64,000 nucleotides of DNA from VRUE01 sp963817905 (GCA_963817905.1 CAWFPS010000003.1:1798001-1862000), one strand, 5' to 3'. Numbered from the stretch's first letter, positions 9,469 through 19,291 are shown. Notes: generated by a model from the sequence alone, not told the origin. Program-made: numbers and translations.

Positions 9469-10662
9469 ATGAACCTTCACGAATATCAGGGAAAAGAAAT
9501 TTTGGCAAGCTTTGGCGTACGCATCCAAAGAGGAATCGTTGCCCACAATGCCAAGGAAGCAGTCGAGGCTGCAAAACAATTGACAGCAGAGACTGGAACC
9601 TCATGGTATGTCATCAAGGCCCAAGTACATGCTGGGGGAAGAGGCAAAGGTGGCGGTGTGAAGTTGGCCAAGAATCTTAAGGAAGTAGAAGAAATTGCCG
9701 GTAAAATAGTCGGTATGAATTTAGTAACGCCTCAAACTTCTGCAGCGGGCAAAAAAGTACACAAAGTTCTTGTAGCCGAAGATGTTTATTATCCTGGTGA
9801 TAACGAGACAAGTGAATTTTATATGTCGGTACTTTTGAATCGGGGAACTGCCAGAAATATGATAATGTATTCGACCGAAGGAGGTATGGATATTGAAGAA
9901 GTGGCCGAAAAGACTCCGCATCTGATTTTTACCGAAGAAATAGATCCGGCTACTGGGCTGCTGCCTTTTCAGGCACGAAAGATTGCGTTTAATCTTGGGC
10001 TTTCAGGGACCGCATTCAAGGAGATGATTAAATTCGTAACCTCCTTGTACAAGGCGTACATTGAGAGCGATGCCAGTATGTTTGAAATCAATCCGGTACT
10101 TAAAACATCCGATGATAAGATTATGGCGGTCGATGCCAAGGTAGCAATTGATGACAATGCCCTTTACAGAAGGAAGCAATATGCCGAAATGAGGGATTTA
10201 TGGGAAGAGAACCCAATTGAGGTAGAGGCTAGGGCCGTTGGCCTCAACTATGTCGATCTTGATGGCAATGTTGGATGTATGGTGAATGGAGCCGGTTTGG
10301 CCATGGCGACGATGGACCTTATTAAAATGGCAGGTGGCGAACCCGCCAATTTTTTGGATGTTGGCGGTACTGCAGATGCGAAACGTGTTGAGGAGGCCTT
10401 TCGGATCATCTTAAAGGATAAAGCCGTGAAGGCGATACTTATAAATATTTTTGGTGGGATCGTACGGTGTGACCGCGTTGCACAAGGGGTCGTTGATGCC
10501 TATAAGAATATGGGCGACGCCATCAAAGTGCCCATTATCGTTCGGTTACAGGGTACCAATGCAGAGCTGGCCAAAGAAATCATCGACAATTCTGGACTGG
10601 CCGTACATTCCGCGGTACAGTTTCAGGAAGCGGCCGATAAGGTAAAGGCAGTTTTGGCGTAG
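9469..10662 (+). CDS. sucC: Succinyl-CoA ligase (ADP-forming) beta subunit
   Basis: SucC, with SucD, converts succinyl-CoA to succinate with ATP or GTP formation in the TCA cycle. The 397-residue protein has the ATP-grasp start MNLHEYQGKEIL, the nucleotide-binding HAGGRGKGGGVK segment, and the C-terminal CoA-ligase domain with INIFGGIVRCD. It is full length and intact. The partner sucD is not adjacent; a terminator follows the gene directly, as is common in Bacteroidota. Confidence 0.98.
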   Translation: MNLHEYQGKEILASFGVRIQRGIVAHNAKEAVEAAKQLTAETGTSWYVIKAQVHAGGRGKGGGVKLAKNLKEVEEIAGKIVGMNLVTPQTSAAGKKVHKVLVAEDVYYPGDNETSEFYMSVLLNRGTARNMIMYSTEGGMDIEEVAEKTPHLIFTEEIDPATGLLPFQARKIAFNLGLSGTAFKEMIKFVTSLYKAYIESDASMFEINPVLKTSDDKIMAVDAKVAIDDNALYRRKQYAEMRDLWEENPIEVEARAVGLNYVDLDGNVGCMVNGAGLAMATMDLIKMAGGEPANFLDVGGTADAKRVEEAFRIILKDKAVKAILINIFGGIVRCDRVAQGVVDAYKNMGDAIKVPIIVRLQGTNAELAKEIIDNSGLAVHSAVQFQEAADKVKAVLA

Positions 10663-10690
10663 CTATAAATTTTTAGTTCAAGTTTAATAA

Positions 10691-10718
10691 AAGGTCGTGT
10701 GTAAACACGGCCTTTTTT
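10691..10718 (+). terminator. Rho-independent terminator after sucC
   Basis: A 10-base stem (AAGGTCGTGT with ACACGGCCTT, one G-T pair) encloses a GTAA loop and runs into a T tract. It lies 28 bases after the sucC stop. Confidence 0.8.
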
Positions 10719-10776
10719 ATTTTGATCGATGTAGCCTACCATACAGCGAATTAACATTGTTTAAATCGGCATGAGT

Positions 10777-10807
10777 GTCTTGATAGGGAAATTCGACGCC
10801 GTAATTT
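10777..10807 (+). promoter_or_regulatory. Possible promoter of the small exported protein
   Basis: TTG, about 19 bases and TAATTTCG resemble the flavobacterial promoter with one mismatch in the -7 box. It would leave a long 5' leader of about 120 bases before the ATG at 10935. Confidence 0.3.
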
Positions 10808-10934
10808 CGTGCGAAAAAAGTAGCACCGAAAAATTAAAAAAATGTTAATTATTAGGATTCCTGTAACATTCTTTCTTCATAGGCGTCTCTTAAATAACAT
10901 CATCAATCATCAATTAATTAAAAACAAACAAGTC

Positions 10935-11276
10935 ATGAGAAAAATTAGTGTAGTACTAATAGCTGTAATGCTATTATCAAGTGTAAGTAGTTTCGCGAAC
11001 CATGCCCCTAAAAGGGATAAGATGGCAAAGGACCTATCTGCTCAGATTGCCGACCTATTAGATCACAACAACTTCGTAATCACCTCCAACGATTTGACGG
11101 CAAATGTTAGTTTCACAATGAATAAGAAAGGCGAAATCATTGTCCTTTTTGTTGACACTGACAGTCCCGTTCTTGAAGGTTTCGTAAAAAGTCGATTAAA
11201 TTATCAAAAGGTCGACGTTGATGGATATCGTGAAGGAAAAAGGTATACTGTGCCTGTACGAATTACAGAGTCTTAA
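10935..11276 (+). CDS. Small exported protein of unknown function
   Basis: ATG 10935 gives a 113-residue protein with a clean signal peptide (MRKISVVLIAVMLLSSVSSF, cut near FANHA). The mature part of about 90 residues is basic and hydrophilic and ends YTVPVRITES. It has the look of the small periplasmic proteins frequent in flavobacteria whose C-terminal half resembles TonB-C-like folds (GKRYTVPVRI), but I do not assign a family. An ATG at 10842 in frame would precede the signal peptide and is unlikely. The gene ends at a shared terminator. Confidence 0.8.
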   Translation: MRKISVVLIAVMLLSSVSSFANHAPKRDKMAKDLSAQIADLLDHNNFVITSNDLTANVSFTMNKKGEIIVLFVDTDSPVLEGFVKSRLNYQKVDVDGYREGKRYTVPVRITES

Positions 11277-11292
11277 TAAAATAAGACCTAGG

Positions 11293-11334
11293 AAAAAATC
11301 CTGATTCGCATACGTTGCGAGGTCAGGATTTTTT
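11293..11334. terminator. Bidirectional terminator
   Basis: AAAAAATCCTGA and TCAGGATTTTTT form a 12-base stem around an 18-base loop. It sits between two convergent genes and overlaps the stop codon of the DUF1456 gene, so it can serve both. Confidence 0.75.
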
Positions 11335-11688
11335 TTTGTTCTTATATTTTACAGCACTAATATCCCGGTCCATTTTCTTACGCTGTAACGCCTTATAAAC
11401 AGGTTTAGGCCGTTCCGATTTTGCCGCCGATTGCTTTTGCATCAACACTTCCCCTGGTGTTTTCGGATATTCCTTAGTACCTCTTAGATAGATAACCAGG
11501 CCGTTTAAAAAATTTCGTAGCACTTGATCGCCACACGCCATAAAATTCGGATGGTCTTCCTTCCTGAAGAATGCGCCTAATTCGCTTTTTGATATTTTGA
11601 AATCTACCAATTTCAATATTTCGACGATATCGTCGTCGCGAAGCATTAGGGCAACCCGCAGCTTTTTGAAAATATCATTGTTACTCAT
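11323..11688 (-). CDS. DUF1456 (YehS-like) protein, short form
   Basis: The start NNDIFKKLRVALMLRDDDIVEILKLVDFKIS and the later QVLRNFLNGLVIYLRG are typical of DUF1456 proteins such as E. coli YehS. YehS has two copies of this unit in about 156 residues. Here only one full unit is present, followed by a Lys/Arg-rich tail ending KYKNKKKS, in 121 residues. The basic tail suggests nucleic-acid binding. Function is unknown in the family. Confidence 0.75.
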   Translation of the reverse strand: MSNNDIFKKLRVALMLRDDDIVEILKLVDFKISKSELGAFFRKEDHPNFMACGDQVLRNFLNGLVIYLRGTKEYPKTPGEVLMQKQSAAKSERPKPVYKALQRKKMDRDISAVKYKNKKKS

Positions 11689-12063
11689 TTTGAATCGTCA
11701 ATTTTTGGCAAGGTATCACAAAATTATGATTGTTGCTTTCCAGAGAGATATTTAGTGGTTCTTTTTGAGGAAAAACCAGTTAAAAAAAGAGTGGTCCGCC
11801 CTTGAAGTTATTTTGATCCCACGCCGTGTGCAGTTGTTGGTAGCTTCTAATTATGATAACGATATGATTGTCATAGCCCAGGATACCCCCGGCTACTTTT
11901 GATTGAATCGCACAAGAAGGGCGCGAATCCTCGATTTTAAAAGACATAATGACATGTTAACAACAATTAAAGCTGACAAAACGGCATGTTTGTATACTTG
12001 GTACACCCTTTGTCTATACGTGATAAGAAAATAAAAGCAATGTCTAATTAAAAACATACGATT
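11689..12063. other. 375-base gap before hsp20
   Basis: No strong gene is visible. A short frame at 11765-11902 (+) with a TTG start encodes about 45 residues ending DNDMIVIAQDTPGYF; it is not recognised and may be chance. The part next to hsp20 is AT-rich and should hold its promoter, but no box fits the consensus cleanly. Confidence 0.4.
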
Positions 12064-12489
12064 ATGAGCTTAGTAAAAAGAAACGATGTATTGTTCCCTT
12101 CATTGATGAACGAAATCTTTAAACCCGATTGGTTCGGAGGCCTTGAAAATAGCAGGTTTGAGGTTCCGGCAGTAAACATCAAGGAGAATGAAAAGGATTT
12201 TGAATTGGAATTGGCCGTTCCGGGCAGGAATAAGAAAGATTTCAATATCGAGGTCGATAAGAATATCCTAACTGTTTCTTCTGAAATCAAAAGGGAAGAA
12301 GATACCTCCGCCGACAATTATACACGAAGGGAGTTTACGTATTCGAATTTCAAACGGGCATTTACCTTGCCTGAAACCGTAGAGGCCGACAAAATCGACG
12401 CCACGTATGTTGATGGTCTCTTGAAATTCACATTACCTAAAAAACTAGAATCCCTTCCCAAACCAAAACGGCTAATCGAGCTGTCGTAA
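12064..12489 (+). CDS. Small heat-shock protein, Hsp20/alpha-crystallin family
   Basis: The 141-residue protein holds an alpha-crystallin domain from about residue 35 to 130, with ELELAVPGRNKKDFNIEV and the strand-loop FKRAFTLPETVEADKIDA, ending in a short I/L-rich tail (RLIEL). It acts as an ATP-independent holdase chaperone that keeps unfolding proteins soluble under stress. It is a single gene with a terminator downstream. Confident family call. Confidence 0.95.
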   Translation: MSLVKRNDVLFPSLMNEIFKPDWFGGLENSRFEVPAVNIKENEKDFELELAVPGRNKKDFNIEVDKNILTVSSEIKREEDTSADNYTRREFTYSNFKRAFTLPETVEADKIDATYVDGLLKFTLPKKLESLPKPKRLIELS

Positions 12490-12550
12490 GAAAATTGAAA
12501 GAAATTATGTTCAATCCTATTGCCTTTTAATGGGACGTTCATAAGGCCCA

Positions 12551-12567
12551 CCTGCCGGGAAGGCAGG
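12551..12567. repeat. Short palindrome CCTGCC-N5-GGCAGG
   Basis: A perfect 6-base inverted repeat in the spacer after hsp20. It is similar to palindromes at 40617-40637 and 48668-48682, a repeat type scattered through this window. Confidence 0.55.
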
Positions 12568-12589
12568 ATTGGTTTAGTTGGTTAGTTGG

Positions 12590-12620
12590 GAAAGTGCCTC
12601 CGATTGCGGGGGCACTTTTC
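12590..12620. terminator. Bidirectional terminator between hsp20 and the M20 peptidase
   Basis: GAAAGTGCCTCC and GGGGGCACTTTTC form a GC-rich stem of about 12 bases with a short loop, with A and T tracts on the two sides. It lies between two convergent genes. Confidence 0.75.
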
Positions 12621-12630
12621 ATTTGGAAAC

Positions 12631-14160
12631 TTATTTTAAGGGTTCGGTCAAAATCGCTAAACAACTTTCTATACCTTCTAAAAAGTTGCCCAACCGAAGA
12701 TTTTCATTCGGGCCATGTATACTATTGTCGGGATTCGGGATGCGAATCGAAACGGCCGGAAGTCCTAAAGCCGAAATAAATGGGGCCATGGGCTGGGAGC
12801 CTCCTGTTGTCCTCATGTTCACGATTTGATCGTCAAAAATTTTAGAGAGCGCCTTATTCAAGAATTGTCCTATTTCCGAATCGATTTCGGTTCGAAAGGG
12901 CAACGAGCCCAAACGGTAGTTAAAGGATGCTAAATTCGAAAATTGCATGCGCTCGGCATCTGTGGGTATCGAATCAATAAGGTGGTATCCGTTTTCTTCG
13001 ATGTAGGTTTTTAAAAGGCCCATCAGCCGTCCACCATCTGATTCGGGTACTAACCGCATGTCGATTTCAGCGGTTACGTCGGCCGGAATAACCGTACGAA
13101 CCTCATTGCCGGTCCATGCTGCATTCAATCCCCTGATATTCAACGAAGGAAATTGCATGGCTTCTTCATAATTAGTTCCGATCGACTCGGCCTTTGCAAT
13201 CCCCAATTGCAGGAGAAGACTATCCGTATTCTCGGGGATTTTATTGAGAAATGCTTTGTCCTTATCGCTTAAGGTGATGCCATCATAAAACCCTGGAAGG
13301 GTAACTTTTCCTTTTGAATCCTTCAAGCCGCCCAACAATCTGGCCATCCCGAAAACCGGATTGGGCGCGAAATTTCCATATTGTCCACTATGTAGTGCAT
13401 ATCGTGGACCATAGACTTTGATCGTCGCCGTGGCAATTCCCCGGGCCCCATAGGTAAGTGTTGGTAAATTTGATAAATGTCGCGTACCATCCATTATGAA
13501 TAACATGTCGGCCTGTAGCAATTTTTTGTTTTGAATTACGGCATCCGGTAGTTGGGGTGAGCCCATTTCTTCCTGAAAATCCATAATCACCTTGACATTA
13601 TAGTTCGGTTTGATCTTTTTCTCTTGCAAGATCTGCAAAGCCGTAATGAATGACATCGCAGGTCCTTTTGAATCGGAAGCGGAACGCGCAAAGATCCGCC
13701 AATCGGGATTGAATCCTGATTTTAGGGAGTTAAAATCGACGTGCTGCCATTTCCCGTCGCGGTACGTTTTGAGCACGGGCACAAATGGATCGGCCTGATC
13801 CCATTGCGATGGGTCTACGGGTTGGCCATCGATTTGTAAATAGAAAAGTACGGTTTTACCCTTTGGGTTCATTTTTTTTTCGGCGAAGAGCAGGGGAGCC
13901 CCATTCGTGGAAATTACCTGGGTCTCAAAATCCAACTCTGAAAATAGGCGTTCACTCCATGCTAAATTAGCAGCAACCTGATCAGGATATTGACCATCAT
14001 TTTGCAGTCTTAAAAATGCATCAAGGGCACCAACTGCGTCCATGAATTTATCATATGCAGCCCCCTTGATTTCCTCGGCCGATAATTTCTGAGCACATAG
14101 AACGTCCGGGAAAATTAGCACGAACAGCAACAAGATACCTAGAATTTTTTTTTGCGTCAT
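12631..14160 (-). CDS. Secreted M20-family peptidase
   Basis: The 509-residue protein has a signal peptide (cut near VLCAQ) and an M20 di-zinc peptidase layout. Metal and catalytic motifs are LQIDGQPVDP (residues 108-117), ASDSKGP with Asp163, FQEEMGS with Glu197-198, MDGTRH with Asp224, and IHGPNENL near the C-terminus. The first metal ligand, normally His in the HxD motif, is Gln109. The rest is intact, so it may bind metal in an altered way or be less active. A dimerisation domain lies between. It is probably a periplasmic dipeptidase or carboxypeptidase. Confidence 0.9.
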   Translation of the reverse strand: MTQKKILGILLLFVLIFPDVLCAQKLSAEEIKGAAYDKFMDAVGALDAFLRLQNDGQYPDQVAANLAWSERLFSELDFETQVISTNGAPLLFAEKKMNPKGKTVLFYLQIDGQPVDPSQWDQADPFVPVLKTYRDGKWQHVDFNSLKSGFNPDWRIFARSASDSKGPAMSFITALQILQEKKIKPNYNVKVIMDFQEEMGSPQLPDAVIQNKKLLQADMLFIMDGTRHLSNLPTLTYGARGIATATIKVYGPRYALHSGQYGNFAPNPVFGMARLLGGLKDSKGKVTLPGFYDGITLSDKDKAFLNKIPENTDSLLLQLGIAKAESIGTNYEEAMQFPSLNIRGLNAAWTGNEVRTVIPADVTAEIDMRLVPESDGGRLMGLLKTYIEENGYHLIDSIPTDAERMQFSNLASFNYRLGSLPFRTEIDSEIGQFLNKALSKIFDDQIVNMRTTGGSQPMAPFISALGLPAVSIRIPNPDNSIHGPNENLRLGNFLEGIESCLAILTEPLK

Positions 14161-14338
14161 GTCCTCGAAAAACAGCTAATAATTTCAGTGATATTCCTAA
14201 AATATATGTTTTAGACTTGTCTAAAAAATTAAATTAAAACACTTTTAACCAATTTATTATACATTATTATTTAAAATTATAGTTTATCTAATTTGAAATT
14301 AGCGTCCCTTATTAAAAATGCTGCTTTTTGCTTGTATT

Positions 14339-16327
14339 TCAGTCTTGTTCCTGTAATATTTTTATTTCGTCGCGCAGTTTTGCCGCCTGCATAAAGTCAA
14401 GATCTTTGGCCGCTTTTTCCATAGCCTTTCTTTTTTCCCGTATTAACTTTTCAATTTGTTCCTTCGTCAAATACGCAAGATCTGGTTCGGCAGCACGTAT
14501 TTCCTCTTTCTCAAAATGATAGGTAGAAACCGAATTTTTCGCAAGGGCATTGTCCAGACTTTTATTCAATGCCGTAGGTGTAATATGATTTGCCAGATTA
14601 TAGGCTGTTTGTTTTTCACGACGATAATTAGTTTCGTCGATTGTCATCTGCATACTGGCCGTAATCTTATCTGCGTACATAATCGCCTTGCCATTCAGAT
14701 GCCGTGCCGCCCTTCCTACGGTTTGCGTCAACGAACGATTACTGCGTAAAAACCCTTCCTTATCAGCATCTAATATGGCCACAAGGGATACTTCCGGAAG
14801 ATCCAGGCCCTCGCGCAATAGATTTACCCCGATCAGCACATCAAAAATCCCTTTTCTTAAATCTTGCATGATCTCCACGCGTTCCAGGGTATCCACATCA
14901 CTGTGAATATAGCGGCATCTTACATCGATTCGGGCCAAATATTTGGCAAGTTCCTCGGCCATTCGTTTGGTCAAGGTCGTTACCAAGGTACGCTCGTCTT
15001 TTTCTACGCGTTGGTGTATTTCCTCGACCAAGTCGTCTATCTGGTTAAGACTTGGCCTTACTTCAATGATAGGGTCCAAAAGACCCGTCGGACGAATGAC
15101 CTGTTCTACGAAGACCCCTTGGCTTAATTGCAGTTCATAATCGGCAGGTGTAGCACTTACATAAATAACCTGATTTTGTTGTACCTCGAATTCTTCAAAC
15201 TTTAGGGGTCTATTGTCCATGGCGGCCGGGAGGCGAAAACCATAGTCAACAAGGTTCACTTTACGGGATCGATCCCCACCATACATGGCATGAACCTGAG
15301 GAATCGTGACATGGCTTTCATCTACCACCATTAAATAATCGTCAGGAAAATAATCCAATAAGCAAAAAGGCCGGGTTCCCGGTGCGCGCCCATCGAGATA
15401 TCTTGAATAGTTTTCAATGCCCGAACAGTATCCCAATTCCCGTATCATTTCCAAATCAAAATTGGTTCGTTCTTCAAGACGTTTTGCTTCCAAGTGTTTT
15501 CCGATTTCCTTAAAATAATCGACCTGCTTGACCAAGTCATCCTGAATTTGGTGGATGGCGTTTTGCAATACATCTTGTGAGGTTACGAACATATTCGCCG
15601 GGAAGATGTTCAAATTCTCATAAACTTCAAGGACCGTATTCTTGAAGGGGTCGAAAGCTTCGATTTCCTCGATTTCATCCCCAAAAAAATGAATTCGGAA
15701 AGCATGGTCGGCATAGCTTGGAAAAACATCGACTACATCGCCCTTGACCCTAAAATTCCCGTTCCGAAAATCCATTGTTGTCCTTGAATACAACCCCTGG
15801 ACCAATTGATGTAAAAATTTGGTACGCGCTATTACTTGATTTTTTTGTATCGAGATTACATTTTTTTGAAACTCGACCGGGTTCCCGATACCGTACAAAC
15901 AAGAAACCGAGGCTACTACCAACACATCGCGCCTTCCAGACAGCAGGGAGGAAGTAGCACTAAGCCTTAATTTTTCGATATCCTCGTTAATTGAAAGATC
16001 TTTTTCAATATAGAGTCCGGACGTTGGGATATAGGCTTCGGGCTGATAGTAGTCATAGTAGGAAACGAAATACTCTACGGCATTTTCAGGAAAAAATTGT
16101 TTGAATTCAGAATACAGCTGGGCTGCGAGCGTCTTATTATGTGCCAATACCAAGGTCGGCCGCTGCACTTTTTCGATGACATTGGCCACGGTAAATGTTT
16201 TACCGGAACCGGTTACGCCTAATAAGGTCTGATACCGTTCTCCTGTCTGAATCCCTTCAACCAATTGTCGGATGGCTTCCGGTTGGTCACCCGTTGGTTT
16301 GAAATCTGATATAACTTTAAATCGCAT
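14339..16327 (-). CDS. uvrB: Excinuclease ABC subunit B
   Basis: UvrB is the DNA-damage-verifying helicase of nucleotide excision repair. The 662-residue protein has the N-terminal SDFKPTGDQPEAI motif, Walker A GVTGSGKT at residues 37-44, the beta-hairpin region YYQPEAYIP, the DESH box (MVVDESHVTIP), helicase motif VGRAARH and a C-terminal UVR motif. It is intact and full length. A -7 box (TAATTTTG, 16332-16339) lies only a few bases before the ATG, so the mRNA may have almost no leader. Confidence 0.98.
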   Translation of the reverse strand: MRFKVISDFKPTGDQPEAIRQLVEGIQTGERYQTLLGVTGSGKTFTVANVIEKVQRPTLVLAHNKTLAAQLYSEFKQFFPENAVEYFVSYYDYYQPEAYIPTSGLYIEKDLSINEDIEKLRLSATSSLLSGRRDVLVVASVSCLYGIGNPVEFQKNVISIQKNQVIARTKFLHQLVQGLYSRTTMDFRNGNFRVKGDVVDVFPSYADHAFRIHFFGDEIEEIEAFDPFKNTVLEVYENLNIFPANMFVTSQDVLQNAIHQIQDDLVKQVDYFKEIGKHLEAKRLEERTNFDLEMIRELGYCSGIENYSRYLDGRAPGTRPFCLLDYFPDDYLMVVDESHVTIPQVHAMYGGDRSRKVNLVDYGFRLPAAMDNRPLKFEEFEVQQNQVIYVSATPADYELQLSQGVFVEQVIRPTGLLDPIIEVRPSLNQIDDLVEEIHQRVEKDERTLVTTLTKRMAEELAKYLARIDVRCRYIHSDVDTLERVEIMQDLRKGIFDVLIGVNLLREGLDLPEVSLVAILDADKEGFLRSNRSLTQTVGRAARHLNGKAIMYADKITASMQMTIDETNYRREKQTAYNLANHITPTALNKSLDNALAKNSVSTYHFEKEEIRAAEPDLAYLTKEQIEKLIREKRKAMEKAAKDLDFMQAAKLRDEIKILQEQD

Positions 16328-16384
16328 ACCCCAAAATTACGAAAGCCGGTTGATTTTATATACTAAGAACAGGAGAATCCTACA

Positions 16385-17836
16385 TCAACGTTTCAACGTG
16401 AAATGGCCTTTAATTTCTATATTATCGGCGGTAACGGCTTTGAACCAATAATCGGATGAAGGAAGGGGCCTTCCATTCGAATTGCCATCCCAACCCAATG
16501 ACTCAGGTTTTACTTGGGCCAATAAGCTGCCATAACGATCATAAATCGAAATAATCGACAAGGTCATCTCATAATTTTCGGGTGGATTAACGTACTGCCA
16601 GTAGTCATTGATTCCATCCCCATTCGGGGTAAAAAAAGGAGGAAAATCCTTTATATCCAAATCTCGATCAACTGTTCGCTTTGCAATCCCACACCCATTT
16701 TTATCGCGAACATACGCTATGTGGCCACCTCCCAGTACGTGCTCAAAAATTGGACTGTCCTGATATGGTCCTTCGACGGCGTCTAAAGCGTATTCATAGC
16801 TACTCATGCCACTTGCCACTATTGTAATTTCCTTTCCGGGTGGGGTATTCCGTACATCGATAGACAGTATCGTGGCCATTTCGGAAGTAACTACTGAAAA
16901 AAGTTTTGTTTCGGCGCATTCTACGGTGCTCCCATTGACCAGAATGTTATTATACGCCTCGTAGCGATACCTGCCTGGCTCAGTGAGATGAACTTCCCGA
17001 CTTTCGGACATCAAGGTCTCTGCACTCCCGCCAATCGTTTTGAACCACCGGAATCCATCTGCTGAATCTGCTGTGGTGATTGTATAGGGCAGTTCGTCAC
17101 TACAAATGCCAATGATACTGGGAAATTCAATGGTTGGTTTCGTTGTTATGATCTCCCCGGTAACCATATCGACATACGGGGAACAACTGTAGGCCGGGGG
17201 GCCCGTTGAGAAACTTTCTTCGGAGCACGGGGCATTTTCCCCATTTTCGTTCGTAGGTGTTATTTGCACAAAGATCAAGGTTTCATTGGGCAAATCACTG
17301 CGTGGTTCATAAGTCAGGACATTGCCTACGTTTTCATTGTCAAGAATGTCAACGCCTCCCGGGGAAGTTCCTATAGAGATTCTATAATTGGTGGCTGTTG
17401 GAGCATATGCCCACGTTAAATCGGTTACAATGGTCACATTTGCCGCATTGTTATCTGGTGCAATTAGTCGCGTGCATGGTGGTGGGCTGGTTACGTTCTC
17501 TGTGGTAAATGTAATTCCAGGACATGCTATGGGAGGACCGTCATAGGGTACAATACTTATACTTAGATAAATCAAGGTGTTATCGGGCAGGCCGGTAGGT
17601 GCCTTATACGAATTGAGTACACCGGTATTACGTCGATTTAGTATATCAACACCTCCAGGTGTGGTCCCCATTGATATGATATACCCATTGATACCCGTAA
17701 CCGCTGTCCAAGTGATAGTGCCATCGACGGGGATATTCGAATCGCCGTTATTAGGATAGGTAATGTTAGGACATTCCTGACCGAAGGCGCAAATACCCCC
17801 CCAGTACAAAACGAAAAACATCCAATTTTTCAACAT
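16385..17836 (-). CDS. Surface protein with Ig-like modules and T9SS type B sorting domain
   Basis: A signal peptide (cut near AFGQ) is followed by two related modules of about 95 residues, each with a CP-x-IxYPNNG / WAYAPTATNYRIS pattern and a GTxPGGVDIL core, like fibronectin III-type folds. A central region with ECAETKLFSV follows. The last ~95 residues are a gliding/T9SS type B sorting domain (FFTPNGDGIND...IYDRYG...WDGNSNGRPLPSSDYWF). The protein is therefore exported by the type IX system and shown on the cell surface. It is a close paralogue of the gene just upstream, 37 bases away. Probable adhesin; the partner is unknown. Confidence 0.9.
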   Translation of the reverse strand: MLKNWMFFVLYWGGICAFGQECPNITYPNNGDSNIPVDGTITWTAVTGINGYIISMGTTPGGVDILNRRNTGVLNSYKAPTGLPDNTLIYLSISIVPYDGPPIACPGITFTTENVTSPPPCTRLIAPDNNAANVTIVTDLTWAYAPTATNYRISIGTSPGGVDILDNENVGNVLTYEPRSDLPNETLIFVQITPTNENGENAPCSEESFSTGPPAYSCSPYVDMVTGEIITTKPTIEFPSIIGICSDELPYTITTADSADGFRWFKTIGGSAETLMSESREVHLTEPGRYRYEAYNNILVNGSTVECAETKLFSVVTSEMATILSIDVRNTPPGKEITIVASGMSSYEYALDAVEGPYQDSPIFEHVLGGGHIAYVRDKNGCGIAKRTVDRDLDIKDFPPFFTPNGDGINDYWQYVNPPENYEMTLSIISIYDRYGSLLAQVKPESLGWDGNSNGRPLPSSDYWFKAVTADNIEIKGHFTLKR

Positions 17837-17873
17837 ATCTCAAAAATTACTGCACTTTCAAAAGATCGATAGC

Positions 17874-19291
17874 CTATCGTTTAAGTGTGAAGTGCCCGTG
17901 TATTTTCTGACCGCCAAATGAAATGGCCCAATACCAATAATCGGAGGAAGGTAATGGTTTCCCATTGTAATTTCCATCCCATCCTTCGGATTTTGGATCT
18001 ATTTGGGCAAGCAATTTTCCGAGGCGATCATAAATTTTAATGAATTCTATATTTACTTCGCCGGTATCACGGGGTGGTACGAATTGCCAATGGTCATTGA
18101 TACCATCCCCGTTCGGTGTGAAGAACCGTGGAAAATTTTCTTCTGTAAAAGCACCTTCCACAAAGCGATCTGTATACCCACAACCATTCTTATCACGAAC
18201 AAATATGCGATGAGGTCCATCGGATATATTTGTAAACAGGGCGTCCTCCTGGAAGGCCCCGTTCGCAGTATCCAAGGCGTACTCGTAAGCGCCATTACCC
18301 CTTACTTTTATCAAATAGCTGAGGCCGCCAAGCTCTCGCGATACTTCTACGGCATCGATGATGGGCAGCGCTGATTGAATCGCAACAAACTCCTTCGAAT
18401 CGGTACACTCGACAGTAGAACCAACAGCGGCCATTGTATTGTAAATTTCGAATCGATACCGCCCAAGTTGATTAATATGAACCTCCCTATCTTCAGAGAG
18501 TAAGGTTTCCGAGCCATCTGAATTCTGTTTATACCAACGATAACCACTGGCCCCTATGCCGGTAGCAATTATTGTATCCGGGTTGTTTGCGCAGATCGCC
18601 AATTGATCTGGAATATCAATCGGTGGGCGTAATGTACTGCAATCAACCATGGTTTCCCCTGTGCTAAAGCGCTCTTCTGCACAGGAGGCGGCAAGACCGT
18701 TTTCATTATAGGGAACGATACGAACAAATATTTCCTGATTCAAAGGCAATGGTTCGGAATACCTATAGACCAAGACATTGCCAACATCGAAATTTTCTAC
18801 AATATCCATACCTCCTGGGGTAGTGCCTAACCATATCCGATAGCCCGTAGCTGTTGGAGCATAATCCCAGCGGATTGGGACATTTACATTGACACCGTTT
18901 TCCCCGTTTAAGGGTGCATTCATGACCGTGCAAGGTGGAGGTTCCGTTACATCACCGGTCCTAAAGGTTTCACCAGGACATATGATCAGTTGGTTGTTCA
19001 CGCCAAACATTTCGATCGTTGAATAGATTTGTGTATTTTCTGGCAGACCGACTTCGGGAATGTAAAAATTGGCAGGCCCTGACGAACGTCTATTGAGTAT
19101 GTCGGTGCCCCCCGGGGTTGTACCTAGTGATATCAAATAGCCATAAATGCCGTCAACGGCAGGCCAGGTGATCGTGGTATTTACCGGGACATTGACTGCC
19201 CCATCCGCAGGATTTGTAAGCAATGGACAATTTTGACCATGCAGTGCAAATCCCAAGATAAGTGAGAATAGATATAGCTTTTTTTTTGCAT
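17874..19291 (-). CDS. Paralogous T9SS type B surface protein, start broken in a poly-A run
   Basis: It has the same modules as the downstream paralogue (NCPLLTNPADGAVNVPV, TTPGGTDILNRR, FFTPNGDGINDHWQF, ending HGHFTLKR). The main frame has no ATG; it opens with KKKLYLFSLILGFALHGQ, clearly the core of a signal peptide. An ATG at 19291-19289 sits directly upstream but is out of frame by one base. With ten instead of nine A in the coding-strand run (T at 19279-19287) it reads M-Q-K-K-K-L-Y and gives a normal signal peptide. The length is about 473 residues. The run length may be a sequencing error or a phase-variable switch. Confidence 0.85.
19279..19287 (-). repeat. Homopolymer A9 at the start of a surface-protein gene
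   Basis: Nine A on the coding strand follow ATG-C directly. Adding one A puts the ATG in frame with the signal peptide. This is the typical place for a slippage-based on/off switch, but it is also the typical place for a sequencing indel. Confidence 0.6.

Noticed and set aside
11765..11902. 45-codon frame with TTG start before hsp20
   Set aside because: Too short, no promoter or known family; kept only as a note on the gap.
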